Of a stretch of 53,934 bases of DNA, positions 34,599 to 42,964 are shown in pieces (the first letter of the stretch is position 1; every line of letters begins with the position of its first letter). Under the pieces are notes generated by a model that saw only the letters and a program-made list of their open reading frames with translations, searched no databases and was not told the origin of the DNA. A program made the position numbers and the translations under genes. The DNA lies in the NCBI GenBank assembly GCA_021372815.1, contig JAJFTS010000194.1:1-53934 (forward strand), written 5' to 3'. This DNA comes from Deltaproteobacteria bacterium (lineage in GTDB: Bacteria; Desulfobacterota; Syntrophia; Syntrophales; Smithellaceae).

Positions 34599-35030
34599 CT
34601 ATTCGTTCTCACACGCTGTCTTGATTGCCTGCCAAAAAACATCTTTACATTCTTCATCAAACCCATCTTTTTCATTTTCAAGAGTATTGAATTCCTTATA
34701 CACTTCCTCTACCGGCTTCATCCGCTCCCGCAGCTCGGCAAGTTCGGCCTCGGCTTTTTCGGCGCGTTCTTCTTGTTTACATGCCATCATTGAAAGCTCA
34801 CGATATCCATCAAGGTGTTTATCTGCCGCCTTCCTGACCATGCCCGCAATGAAGTTATTTAGCCGAATAATCTCCTTATCCTTCTCCGCAATGGTCGCAC
34901 GGAGTTCGGCGTTTTCTGTTAACAAAAAATTAACATTACCCACGTATAAATCACCTGAAACATTCACATCCTTTTTACGCTCCAAAAAGGAAACAAACTC
35001 TTTTATTGCCTCAACTCTATCTCCACTCAT
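34599..35030 (-). CDS. Coiled-coil hypothetical protein
   Basis: 143 residues from ATG 35030, preceded by GGGGAGAAAG. Residues about 40-120 are a heptad-rich coiled coil (AELRATIAEKDKEIIRLNNF, then ERAEKAEAELAELRERM). The C-terminal part is acidic (EEVYKEFNTLENEKDGFDEE). Overlaps the next upstream gene by 14 bases. No domain recognised; such proteins are common late members of phage early operons. Confidence 0.72.
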   Translation of the reverse strand: MSGDRVEAIKEFVSFLERKKDVNVSGDLYVGNVNFLLTENAELRATIAEKDKEIIRLNNFIAGMVRKAADKHLDGYRELSMMACKQEERAEKAEAELAELRERMKPVEEVYKEFNTLENEKDGFDEECKDVFWQAIKTACENE

Positions 35031-35196
35031 CTTTCTCCCCTTCATGCTTATACCACGGACAACCTTTATCCGGCTGCTTGAAAAAATGGTGTGAATATGG
35101 ACACATATAATCACCATTTATCATAGGGCATTCTTTACTGCAAAACCCGTTTTTATCCGGTTCCGGTATCAAAATCGTCTTATGTCTAGTTTTCAT
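35017..35196 (-). CDS. Cys-rich small protein
   Basis: 59 residues from ATG 35196 with GAGG six bases before it. Four Cys in the pattern CSKEC-x7-MC-x14-CPWY (residues about 18-46) with two adjacent His suggest a small zinc or iron-sulfur knuckle. It overlaps both neighbours by 11-14 bases, showing translational coupling. Function unknown. Confidence 0.65.
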   Translation of the reverse strand: MKTRHKTILIPEPDKNGFCSKECPMINGDYMCPYSHHFFKQPDKGCPWYKHEGEKDEWR

Positions 35197-35443
35197 CGGT
35201 AGCCTCATATTCTTGTAATAAGATAATTATTGCTTTAATAGCTCCATTTTGTAGTATAGTGTTATCATTCACTACTTTTACTGTCATTTTTACATTCTCC
35301 ACAAACTCAATCGCTTTCCGGCCACGTTCAAGACGGGAAAGTAGTTCTCTTCTCGGTGGTTCTACTCTTGCAAGGCACTTATCACATCCACAAGAAAACC
35401 CTGCTGCTTGATTAATAAGTTCTTCATCACTCAGATTTTTCAT
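35186..35443 (-). CDS. Small protein with Cys knuckle and helix
   Basis: 85 residues from ATG 35443 with GGAGG upstream. SCGCDKCLARV near residue 20 gives three close Cys, followed by two helices (RRELLSRLERGRKAIEFV and the hydrophobic IKAIIILLQEY). Overlaps the next gene by 11 bases. No family recognised. Confidence 0.65.
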   Translation of the reverse strand: MKNLSDEELINQAAGFSCGCDKCLARVEPPRRELLSRLERGRKAIEFVENVKMTVKVVNDNTILQNGAIKAIIILLQEYEATDEN

Positions 35444-35447
35444 TCCC

Positions 35448-37103
35448 TTACCTCCATTCCACATTCAACGGCGTCGCTTTCGCCGCTACTCTATGACCAC
35501 TCCCCCTCACAAATGACAGTGGGTAAGTTTCCCGGACGTGAGCCAAACACTTTTCCAGTTCAGGGATTGTCATTTGCCTGCGTGGTTTCCCGCCAAAGTG
35601 ATTAAATATTTCTCCGTTTATTCGCTTCGGATTAAACCTGTTCTGAAAAGAGTATGAGCGGATATGATCTTCAATTTGCTCAAGTAATTCAGTTTCAATT
35701 TCTGAGCTTGTTTTTCCCGGGGTAAACGGCAATTCCCGTTGACCTAAAATCATTTCTCTCTTCCCAGTCAGGGCAGAGGACAGCGGTGTTATCCCACCCG
35801 GTGACGGTTCCAGGCGAAAGCCGCCGTCCCCTGCATCTTCGCAGGAGGAGAATTGCCGCGAAGTTTTATTCCTGAATTCCATTACTGGAAGCTGTTCTTT
35901 TTCGATTTGCTTCATGACTCGTTTAAAAAGCGGATCTGCAGGCGCGAAAATATGGCCGGTTTGTTCGTCATAGGGATACGCGGGGTCAATTCTATTCGAA
36001 CGGGCAGTCATTTGCTCAATCCAAGGCACGGAGCGGATTCTAGTCAGGCATATAATGTGACTGATTTCCGGAATGCTCAAACCTTCATAGGCCATGGCCA
36101 CAGTAACAATTACGTCGAGTTTCCCGGATTTCATTTTGTTGATGACTTTTAATGCGGCCGCTGAATCTTCAGAAGTGGCGATTGCACACCGGGCGGATAT
36201 TCCGGAAAGGTTACGCATGTGCCGTTTCGCCTCGGAAATGTTGGATGTCACAACGAGGCATTTAGCGCCTGTGTAATGTTTCCGGTGTTCCTGCCAATGT
36301 GCAATCCCCTGAACAAGCAGGTCATCAGCATATTCTGTTTTCAGAGCGGTATAGAGGGCTTTATTTGCATCAACCTCGTCCATTTTATCAATGCTGGCTA
36401 CACGGACTTTGCGGCCTCTGGTGTCCTCCCATTCCGCAGAACCGTCTGAAAGATGAAAGGTAAGGGGGATTATCGCCTTTTCTTCCAACGCGTCCGCCCG
36501 TGTGTAGCGGATAACTGCGGCATCCGGTCCATCCTGCAGGGCGGGAATCACTGACTTTCCATCCTCGCGGTAAGGCACAAAGGCAATCCGGCTGTCATCG
36601 CCTCTTTCCAGCGTTCCGGAAAGGAATATCCTATACGTGGCCGCGCCCCATAATTCTTTTATTTTCTTTTCCCAAAGAGAATCGGCGGCAATGTGGTGTC
36701 CCTCGTCAAGAATCAGAATATAACGACGTTGCAAAAACTCATTTCTTAAAATTCCTTCGTCCATGCCAACGGCCTGATAAGTGGTGCAGAACCCCTGCAA
36801 TCCGCGACAGGGGTTATTTTCGTTAGTTGATGACCTCACGTTAATATGATGATTGAACTCTTTGCGCCACATAGGATTAACAAACTCTCGCTCTCCTTGG
36901 TCAAGCAACGATAAACGTGGTGCCGTCCACATTAATTTATCCGCAAGCCCAGTCTCGATCAGCCTCCCAGCAAGCACAGGCAGCAGGCTTTTGCCGCTTC
37001 CCGGCGTACAATGGCAATAAATCGTATTAACTTTTGATCCAGCCATTATCCCATCTATGACATTTTTAAATTGCTGCTGATGTTTCCTGAGCATTCCCGT
37101 CAA
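35448..37103 (-). CDS. Superfamily 2 DEAD-like helicase
   Basis: 551 residues. Walker A CTPGSGKS at about 32-39, DEGH (motif II) near 135, the SAT-type motif III as SGT near 161, and QMTARSNRIDP as motif VI near 370, so it is a complete two-lobed helicase. The last 120 residues form a separate helical domain. It is likely to unwind recombination or replication intermediates together with SbcCD. The start codon lies inside the HNH gene upstream; the N-terminus MLRKHQQQFKNVIDGIMAG repeats a relic peptide found upstream of that HNH gene. Confidence 0.9.
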   Translation of the reverse strand: MTGMLRKHQQQFKNVIDGIMAGSKVNTIYCHCTPGSGKSLLPVLAGRLIETGLADKLMWTAPRLSLLDQGEREFVNPMWRKEFNHHINVRSSTNENNPCRGLQGFCTTYQAVGMDEGILRNEFLQRRYILILDEGHHIAADSLWEKKIKELWGAATYRIFLSGTLERGDDSRIAFVPYREDGKSVIPALQDGPDAAVIRYTRADALEEKAIIPLTFHLSDGSAEWEDTRGRKVRVASIDKMDEVDANKALYTALKTEYADDLLVQGIAHWQEHRKHYTGAKCLVVTSNISEAKRHMRNLSGISARCAIATSEDSAAALKVINKMKSGKLDVIVTVAMAYEGLSIPEISHIICLTRIRSVPWIEQMTARSNRIDPAYPYDEQTGHIFAPADPLFKRVMKQIEKEQLPVMEFRNKTSRQFSSCEDAGDGGFRLEPSPGGITPLSSALTGKREMILGQRELPFTPGKTSSEIETELLEQIEDHIRSYSFQNRFNPKRINGEIFNHFGGKPRRQMTIPELEKCLAHVRETYPLSFVRGSGHRVAAKATPLNVEWR

Positions 37104-37716
37104 CTCCTAACCACTTCTTGTTGTTTTTTATGTTTGATATAATTGTTCGGCCTACACCATATTTTTGAGATATTGCTTCGATAGTCATATTATAATTAAA
37201 AAGAAGGTGTCTGATTTCGACAACGTCCTGTTCTGACAAAATTACACAGTTCCTATTTCGCGTATTCTTGGCAGGCGTAACCCATCGACAATTTGAAGGC
37301 TCATAATTTCCATTGTTGTCAATTCGGTCTATTTGCAGATTCCCTGCGTAACCATTGGATAGCGCCCATTCCCTAAAAGGAGGATAATGGGCCCATTCAT
37401 TGCATACGGTTATCCCTCTGCCACCATAACGGCCATAGCTGTCATTATTTGCAGACGAACATCTGTTTTTCATGCTGGCCCATGTCTGATAAAGGCGTGA
37501 TTTATGGTCTCCGTGTTTATCGTGAGCGCACCCACATGATGCTTGATCTCCGCTTCGTAAGTTACTTGATTCAGAATAGACCGTGTTTCCGCAATCACAC
37601 TGGCATAACCACATCCTTACTCCCGGCCGCCTCCCGCGTCTTTTGCTTCTTGTTTCCGTGCGTTTCAAAACCGTCAACTTCCCGAACCTCTGCCCTGTTA
37701 AGTCCAGTGCTTTCAT
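37066..37716 (-). CDS. HNH homing endonuclease inserted at the helicase 5' end
   Basis: 216 residues. The N-terminal zinc-knuckle region (LTGQRFGKLTVLKR, WLCQCDCGN, SCGCAHDK) is typical of large phage HNH proteins. The HNH core is RWVTPAKNTRNR with IDRIDNNGNYEPSNC at about 128-160. A helix-turn-helix follows (MTIEAISQKYGVGRTIISNI). Its ATG overlaps the stop of the relic ORF and its 3' end overlaps the helicase start by 38 bases, so it forms a bridge between the two copies of the helicase beginning. Confidence 0.92.
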   Translation of the reverse strand: MKALDLTGQRFGKLTVLKRTETRSKRRGRRPGVRMWLCQCDCGNTVYSESSNLRSGDQASCGCAHDKHGDHKSRLYQTWASMKNRCSSANNDSYGRYGGRGITVCNEWAHYPPFREWALSNGYAGNLQIDRIDNNGNYEPSNCRWVTPAKNTRNRNCVILSEQDVVEIRHLLFNYNMTIEAISQKYGVGRTIISNIKNNKKWLGVDGNAQETSAAI

Positions 37717-37808
37717 TTCTTTTCCCCTTGGTAGATTGTATCTATCGGGTCACCATTCATTATCCGGCCAATTGTTTTGGCAAAATCTGCTTGATGTTTT
37801 CTTAACAT
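37713..37808 (-). pseudogene. Relic of the helicase 5' end
   Basis: A 31-codon frame with Shine-Dalgarno GAGGG reads MLRKHQADFAKTIGRIMNGD and then PIDTIYQGEKK. It is about half identical to residues 4-30 of the helicase (MLRKHQQQFKNVIDGIMAGS), which lies on the far side of the HNH gene. It stops at TGA overlapping the HNH ATG. It looks like the original helicase beginning, cut off by the HNH gene, with a second, diverged beginning supplied at the 3' side of the insertion. Confidence 0.75.
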
Positions 37809-38029
37809 TCTGCCCTCACGAGTACACTCAATCCTTCCACTCGTTCCTCAATCACTGAAATATCTTTCTTTAATTTCACGTTTTCCATTTCCAATTTCTG
37901 CACATAATTGATCAGCTTGATGATCTGCACTGCCGATTCAAGCGGACAGAATTTCCTGTATTTATTTTCAAGTTCATATATTTCGTCAGGTTTCACTTTA
38001 ACACCAATACGGGACTTTTCCCGGTTCAA
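37802..38029 (-). CDS. Coiled-coil small protein
   Basis: 75 residues with one heptad-rich helix at about 35-68 (LINYVQKLEMENVKLKKDIS). It begins inside sbcC (32-base overlap) and ends seven bases into the relic ORF. No family recognised. Overlaps on both sides suggest that it belongs to the sbcC-helicase operon. Confidence 0.65.
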   Translation of the reverse strand: MNREKSRIGVKVKPDEIYELENKYRKFCPLESAVQIIKLINYVQKLEMENVKLKKDISVIEERVEGLSVLVRAEC

Positions 38030-40337
38030 ACATCAAAACATGATCAGCCATTGACCGGCATTCTTGTTTGTGGGAGATAAATGGGATCGTTTCAAAGTGA
38101 CCGATTTCCATAAACGCCCGGTACATACTGATAAAATTAACAGCGTTTTCAGAATCAAGACTGCCATCTAATTCGTCGAAAAAAGCAGTTTGGAAATTAC
38201 GCCCGCCTTTCTCTTTCGATAGAAGCGTCATGGCCAGCCTGAGCGCCATTAAAATCCAGACCTTTTGGCCGCCGGAAAGATTATCCAATAAAACTTCCTC
38301 ACCATCTTCACCGATAGTCACGATATCCAGGCATTCTTTCCCGTTTTCATCCTGGGTAAGAAACTTTACCGTGTAAAGTGAGCCGAAAGCCTTTGATAAA
38401 AGTTCATTTGCATAGCCGGTTATCAGTGGAGCCGCTCCGTCAATCTCCATTGCCTGCAGACCGTTTTTCCCGCAGGCGTTCCTGATATAAGTCCAGTCTG
38501 CCATGTCTGCCATAACCGCACTTTGCTCATCGGTCGCTTTTTTAAGCTGTTCTTCAGCAGCGTATATTCCGGAAAGTTCGGCTTGAAGCGTGGCTATTTT
38601 GGTGGTTATTTCAGAAATAAGCTTCTCGGCATTATCAATTGAAGTAGTTGTCTCTTTTATATGATCTTCGATGCCGGTTAAATAGCCTGCAGCGGTAGCT
38701 TCAATTTGCCCATTAATTTCTGCAATCTTATTTTGCTGGGCGATAATCTGATCATCAAGCGCCTGTTTTCTTGCTTTCCATGCCTCGGCAATTGCCATAC
38801 CCTGCTTTTTGTTTTCCTCTAAAGCCTTTGCCCTATCTTCCTTTTTGCTCTTCGCTACGGCAATTTCTGCCTGTTTTGCGGCTAAATTCTGGTAGCGGCT
38901 CAGATCGAGACGGCGGTCTGCAAGTTCTTTGCGCTTGCTGATTTGGATGAATTGTTGATTGATCAATTTATCTTTGGCCTGTTTTAATATGCCTTCTTTT
39001 TCGGCAATCGTGCGGCCAATGGCGGCGCCAGCGTTGATTAATTCGTTTGCACGTTTTTCTCTGGCAGCTTCGTGCTGTCGGAGCGTGTGTTCTAATGCTG
39101 GCAACTCATCTTTAGCCTTGAGCGCTGTGACAATGAACGAGCATGTTTTGCTTGTGCAATCCTGATCGCGGATGTCCAGTGCTGCAAGCTGGTCTTCACG
39201 CGCCTTGATATTTTGCTTTATTAAACTGAGAGCCGTACACAATGATTGATATTCAGCATCTTTTTCAGGCAAAATACATTGATTCTTTAATTCCTGAATT
39301 TCTTTTTCCAGCCCGGTAACTATCGCTTGTTCCTTAACGGCTCCCTTTGCGGCTTCATCAATACTTAAAGTAATACTTTCAATTAATTCTTTCAGAGCCT
39401 TTTCGTTTTCGACGGCTGCATAAATTGCCGCCTCATCTTTTAGGATGGCCTCAATACGTTGGATTTCTCCGGATAGCTCCTGATACTGCGTCCGTAGGAC
39501 ATTCAAGCTTTCCTCTGCGGCTTTCCCTTCGGAATGCCGACCATCGATCATTCCGTTCAAAATATCCGTCATGGAATTGGCTTGAGCTTTCAAAACTTCA
39601 TTCTTGGCGATAACCTCTTTTAATTTCTCGCGCTCTTTTTGCACATCCAAAAGAGTCGCGTTTAAATCGGTTTTAAGGCCTTCTTTCTCTTCTTTGAGGA
39701 CATTGAGCCGGGCAAGCTCTTCTTTAATGCCCTGGGCTCCGTCCATGCGCTTCCGTAATGCGTCTAATGTGGTGTCAATCTGTGCGACCTTACCGGAGAG
39801 GACGTTATTCTTTTGCTTGCAGATTTCTTCGTATTCCTGCAGGCGGTCAAGGCGTAGAAATTCGGCGAATAAAGTTTTAAGCTGGCCCGTGGTCATGTCG
39901 CTTAACTTTGTGGCATTTTGTTGGCAGAATACAGAGTTGTAAAATAACTCAGACGATCCGAATAATTCAGTGACTGCTTTTGAGTAGGCGCTGATTTTAC
40001 CGTTCACGAGTGATTCGCCGTCGCGCCAAATAAAGCCTTCAGATTTTCCCGACTGGCTATCAATTTTGAGCAAAGTGCGATAATCGTGGCCCTGGTAACT
40101 GAAACTTAACTCCCTCTCTGAATCACGAAGATAGACGTGCTGATATAAAGCGCCGCTACGAGAAGCGAGACGGTTCCAAGGAGAAAGTAATTCGATACAG
40201 GTTGACTTTCCACTTCCGTTAACTCCCGCAAAGGCGACGAGACCAGATACTCCGCTGAAATCTATCTCAACGGTATCTAAGCCAAGACCTCTATTAAAGC
40301 CGACAAACCCTTTTGCTCTCAACTTTTTTATCTTCAT
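37998..40337 (-). CDS. sbcC: SbcC/Rad50-like ATPase
   Basis: 779 residues. The N-terminus IKKLRAKGFVGFNRGLG precedes Walker A GVNGSGKST near residue 39. Long coiled coils fill about 180-600, with Cys pairs near the apex region (DCTSKTC about 395) that could be the zinc hook. The C-terminus has the ABC signature LSGGQK near 693 and Walker B TAFFDELDGSLD near 725. It would partner with the SbcD nuclease in the same operon to process DNA ends for recombination-dependent replication, as T4 gp46/47 do. Confidence 0.92.
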   Translation of the reverse strand: MKIKKLRAKGFVGFNRGLGLDTVEIDFSGVSGLVAFAGVNGSGKSTCIELLSPWNRLASRSGALYQHVYLRDSERELSFSYQGHDYRTLLKIDSQSGKSEGFIWRDGESLVNGKISAYSKAVTELFGSSELFYNSVFCQQNATKLSDMTTGQLKTLFAEFLRLDRLQEYEEICKQKNNVLSGKVAQIDTTLDALRKRMDGAQGIKEELARLNVLKEEKEGLKTDLNATLLDVQKEREKLKEVIAKNEVLKAQANSMTDILNGMIDGRHSEGKAAEESLNVLRTQYQELSGEIQRIEAILKDEAAIYAAVENEKALKELIESITLSIDEAAKGAVKEQAIVTGLEKEIQELKNQCILPEKDAEYQSLCTALSLIKQNIKAREDQLAALDIRDQDCTSKTCSFIVTALKAKDELPALEHTLRQHEAAREKRANELINAGAAIGRTIAEKEGILKQAKDKLINQQFIQISKRKELADRRLDLSRYQNLAAKQAEIAVAKSKKEDRAKALEENKKQGMAIAEAWKARKQALDDQIIAQQNKIAEINGQIEATAAGYLTGIEDHIKETTTSIDNAEKLISEITTKIATLQAELSGIYAAEEQLKKATDEQSAVMADMADWTYIRNACGKNGLQAMEIDGAAPLITGYANELLSKAFGSLYTVKFLTQDENGKECLDIVTIGEDGEEVLLDNLSGGQKVWILMALRLAMTLLSKEKGGRNFQTAFFDELDGSLDSENAVNFISMYRAFMEIGHFETIPFISHKQECRSMADHVLMFEPGKVPYWC

Positions 40338-41206
40338 TATTGATTAACCGCCTCCTTTCCCCAAAAAACTTTTTCTCCATCTTTGCGGGCATTTATTGCC
40401 TCGTCTTTCGTCAAATAAGACCCCAAGTGTTTCCATTTATTGTTAACGGTGATCCCGGCTCTAAATCTTTTTGTTGTTTTGTCGAAAAACACACCGGCAT
40501 GGCCTGATTTATTGCTTTTAAAAATTCCGAGATTTCTTTGTTGCTCTGTCTTTGTTGCCCATTTACAATTTCCCGGTTCATAATTCCCGTTGCCGTTAAT
40601 TCGTTCAATGCTATATTCGATACTGGGCCTTGACGCCATATCCGCAATAAAATTCCCAAAATCACGCCAACGGTCACAAACCTCAATCCCTCTCCCTCCA
40701 TATCTCTCAAACCCGAAAGCATTTGGATTCGTACATCTCTGAATCATGCCCTCCCAGACGCCATATTCAGGCAGAGCGCATCCACCATGTTTTGTATGCA
40801 ATTCTTGCCTTAAGCATCCACAAGAAGATGTGATCCCATTCTTTATATGCGATCCTCTGGCAATAAATTCATTCCCACAATCACAAAGGCAATTCCAGAG
40901 AGCATCTCCGTGATCGTTGACGCTATTAAATGAGATAACAGTCAGCCTACCGGAGTTATAACCATGCATATCTTTCCGTCTTGGACCGTGCGCCCCAACT
41001 TTCTTTTCTCTCCCGTAGGGCATCCCCGCACTGCAACCGCACGATATTGTATGCCCTCTCCTGAGGTTTGACATATTGACTTTTGTCAAGTTTCCGCAAT
41101 CACATCTACAATTCCAAAAGTATTGCCCTTGTTTATTCTTGCCAGATTCAGAAATAACTATTAATTTTCCAAAACGTTGCCCGGTTAAATCAATCTTTCT
41201 TCCCAT
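40337..41206 (-). CDS. HNH endonuclease with AP2-type DNA-binding domain
   Basis: 289 residues. Two tandem N-terminal zinc-knuckle repeats (LTGQRFGKLIVI, WNCRCDCGN, SCGCSAG; then SGRLTVISF, WNCLCDCGN, SCGCLRQ), so the module has been duplicated. The HNH core is IERINGNGNYEPGNCKW at about 200-220. The C-terminus (AGVFFDKTTKRFRAGITVNN, then LGSYLTKDEA) is an AP2-like domain. It overlaps the stop of the sbcD 3' part and the ATG of sbcC by one or two bases, inserting between them without cutting either. Confidence 0.92.
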   Translation of the reverse strand: MGRKIDLTGQRFGKLIVISESGKNKQGQYFWNCRCDCGNLTKVNMSNLRRGHTISCGCSAGMPYGREKKVGAHGPRRKDMHGYNSGRLTVISFNSVNDHGDALWNCLCDCGNEFIARGSHIKNGITSSCGCLRQELHTKHGGCALPEYGVWEGMIQRCTNPNAFGFERYGGRGIEVCDRWRDFGNFIADMASRPSIEYSIERINGNGNYEPGNCKWATKTEQQRNLGIFKSNKSGHAGVFFDKTTKRFRAGITVNNKWKHLGSYLTKDEAINARKDGEKVFWGKEAVNQ

Positions 41207-41634
41207 TATGCCTCCCTCGCAATTATATCTTCTGCCGGTGTACTTTCCAATTCGTCCGCTTTTGTCAATATCCGCTCCGGCACTGTTTCATTATTGAGCG
41301 CCGCCATGGCTATTAACTTTTCTCTGAGCGTTTTGACCTTCAGGACGGATTCAGAGCGCACTGTTTGGCGGGGTATTCGGATTATGCGGATATCTGCTTC
41401 CTTGGCTCCGGAAGATAAGTATTGTCTGATAATATCCTCTTTGTTGATCTTACCCGCTTCATCTTGCCAGGCCGTAACATCAATACGGACAAATGCTGCT
41501 TTAATGTCTGTCGTAGACGCATGATGGATAATAAAGTTATCAAGAGACTCAATGCTTTCGGTGGTCAAATCAATTGTCGTTCTGACCAGCTTCCGGCAAG
41601 GAGTCTTGATAAACTCTGATTTTATTTCATACAT
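41206..41634 (-). CDS. sbcD: SbcD-like nuclease, C-terminal part (split gene)
   Basis: 142 residues from ATG 41634, which has AGGAAGG about nine bases upstream. It begins MYEIKSEFIKTPCRKLVRTT, the segment that follows the catalytic domain in SbcD/Mre11-type exonucleases. The preceding SbcD fragment ends HGFYIHEIE, and here YEIKSEF picks up the sense. The remaining part, ISVDVTAW-like beta and helical caps, binds SbcC. The HNH gene lies exactly between the two fragments. The two could act as a two-chain enzyme. Confidence 0.8.
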   Translation of the reverse strand: MYEIKSEFIKTPCRKLVRTTIDLTTESIESLDNFIIHHASTTDIKAAFVRIDVTAWQDEAGKINKEDIIRQYLSSGAKEADIRIIRIPRQTVRSESVLKVKTLREKLIAMAALNNETVPERILTKADELESTPAEDIIAREA

Positions 41635-42169
41635 GGCTTCCATTCCTTCCTAACTCTCGCCCGAGCCAACGCCCGGTTCGTATATGCACGAGGTTATGCT
41701 CACTTTTGTCTTTGCAAAGTTGGAGATTGCCGAGACTGTCATCCGTTTTAATTTCATTTTTATGGTGGAGAACTTCAGGCGGCACAATCATGTGTCCGGT
41801 TGCCTCTTCCCAAACGATATTTGCCCTTTTTACGTACCCATCTTTATTGGCGCGGGGGTGTCCTTTTCGAAGTAGGTAAATATACCCTTTTTGTTTCATC
41901 ATCCCGACGCCTATTGGCTTTGCTCTCATTAAGCCGACTCCTAATATTTCCCCATGATCTCTCATTTGATCATTATGCCTATTGCAATATCCATTGTTTT
42001 TGGAAGGTAAACCACATCCATCAACCTTGCAAAGTTTCCCTTTGTTTTGGTTCTTTAAAGTTTTCCTTATGATGTGGCCGTACTTTTTAAATTGTTGATA
42101 ATGAGCGCTGCAAAATCCTAACCCGTATGTTTTCCGTTCGCATTGCTCTACGCTGCATATTTTATCCAT
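41627..42169 (-). CDS. HNH endonuclease that splits sbcD
   Basis: 180 residues. Two N-terminal Cys/His knuckles (CSVEQCERKTYGLGFCSAHY and CKVDGCGLPSKNNGYCNRHN) are followed by an HNH_3-type core: RANIVWEEATGHMIVPPEVL, HHKNEIKTDDSLGNLQL and KSEHNLVH. It starts ten bases after the stop of SbcD-N and its stop overlaps the SbcD-C start. The gene occupies nearly the whole insertion, leaving no room for an intron core, so it is a free-standing homing gene. Confidence 0.92.
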   Translation of the reverse strand: MDKICSVEQCERKTYGLGFCSAHYQQFKKYGHIIRKTLKNQNKGKLCKVDGCGLPSKNNGYCNRHNDQMRDHGEILGVGLMRAKPIGVGMMKQKGYIYLLRKGHPRANKDGYVKRANIVWEEATGHMIVPPEVLHHKNEIKTDDSLGNLQLCKDKSEHNLVHIRTGRWLGRELGRNGSHV

Positions 42170-42179
42170 TTTAAACCGC

Positions 42180-42947
42180 CTATTCTATTTCATGAATGTA
42201 AAAACCATGATCGTGATTTTCGCCGAAATTGTTCGGATAAATTGATCCAGAGTAAAAGACATTTCCGCGAAGTTCTTGTGGAAGATGAATATGACCACAT
42301 AGAAACAAATCTGCATTCGACAAACCAAGCTGATCCGTGCTTACCTCAATGTCCATGCCCGTGAGAGTTTGGGAATTGGAAAGCCTAGCCCCCGAAATTG
42401 AACCGTGGTAAATAAGAAGGTGAGGACACGAGCATTCTGCGGCAGCGGCCCCAAATCCGGCAAAAAGCCCGTTCATTGCTTGCGAAATAGATTCATTCGA
42501 TTCCTGAATACTTCCTTGATTAAAATACTGCTTACTCGGCTGCGGTATCATCGTCAATACAGCAGCCGGCTTAATGCTTTCTATTCCCCTGGCTGGGTAT
42601 AACTCGCCTTGTTTGAGGTATATCTGCTCAGGCACCGATGATACATGCACAAAGTGTTTGCCTCGTGCGTACCGTAGAACCTCGGCGGCGGTGCCATCGT
42701 GACTTGCGGTCCCGAGAACAATTGCAACCGGGCAAATGTCGGCCAACTCGCTGATTGTCCGGATGACCATCTTTGCGCTCTTGCTGTCGAGCTTGATATC
42801 TCGGCTGTCAAAGATATCCCCGGCAATTAACACCAGATCAACCTTTTCATTATCCGTGGTGTAAACGAGGAAACTCAGGCACTCCCCAATTTCCTCAATA
42901 TTATTATCCCTGACATGCCAGTCGGCGGTATGAAGTATTTTAAGCAT
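42180..42947 (-). CDS. sbcD: SbcD-like nuclease, catalytic N-terminal part (split gene)
   Basis: 255 residues from ATG 42947 with AAGGAAGGATAAG upstream; the longer frame is unlikely. All phosphoesterase motifs are present: LHTADWHV, LIAGDIFDS, the GNHD-type motif as GTASHDG near 98, LLIYHGSISG and LCGHIHLP near 225. It ends at HGFYIHEIE*, earlier than full SbcD proteins, because the C-terminal cap is encoded by the separate downstream fragment. Mn-dependent end-processing nuclease, partner of SbcC. Confidence 0.9.
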   Translation of the reverse strand: MLKILHTADWHVRDNNIEEIGECLSFLVYTTDNEKVDLVLIAGDIFDSRDIKLDSKSAKMVIRTISELADICPVAIVLGTASHDGTAAEVLRYARGKHFVHVSSVPEQIYLKQGELYPARGIESIKPAAVLTMIPQPSKQYFNQGSIQESNESISQAMNGLFAGFGAAAAECSCPHLLIYHGSISGARLSNSQTLTGMDIEVSTDQLGLSNADLFLCGHIHLPQELRGNVFYSGSIYPNNFGENHDHGFYIHEIE

Positions 42948-42964
42948 CTTTCTTATCCTTCCTT

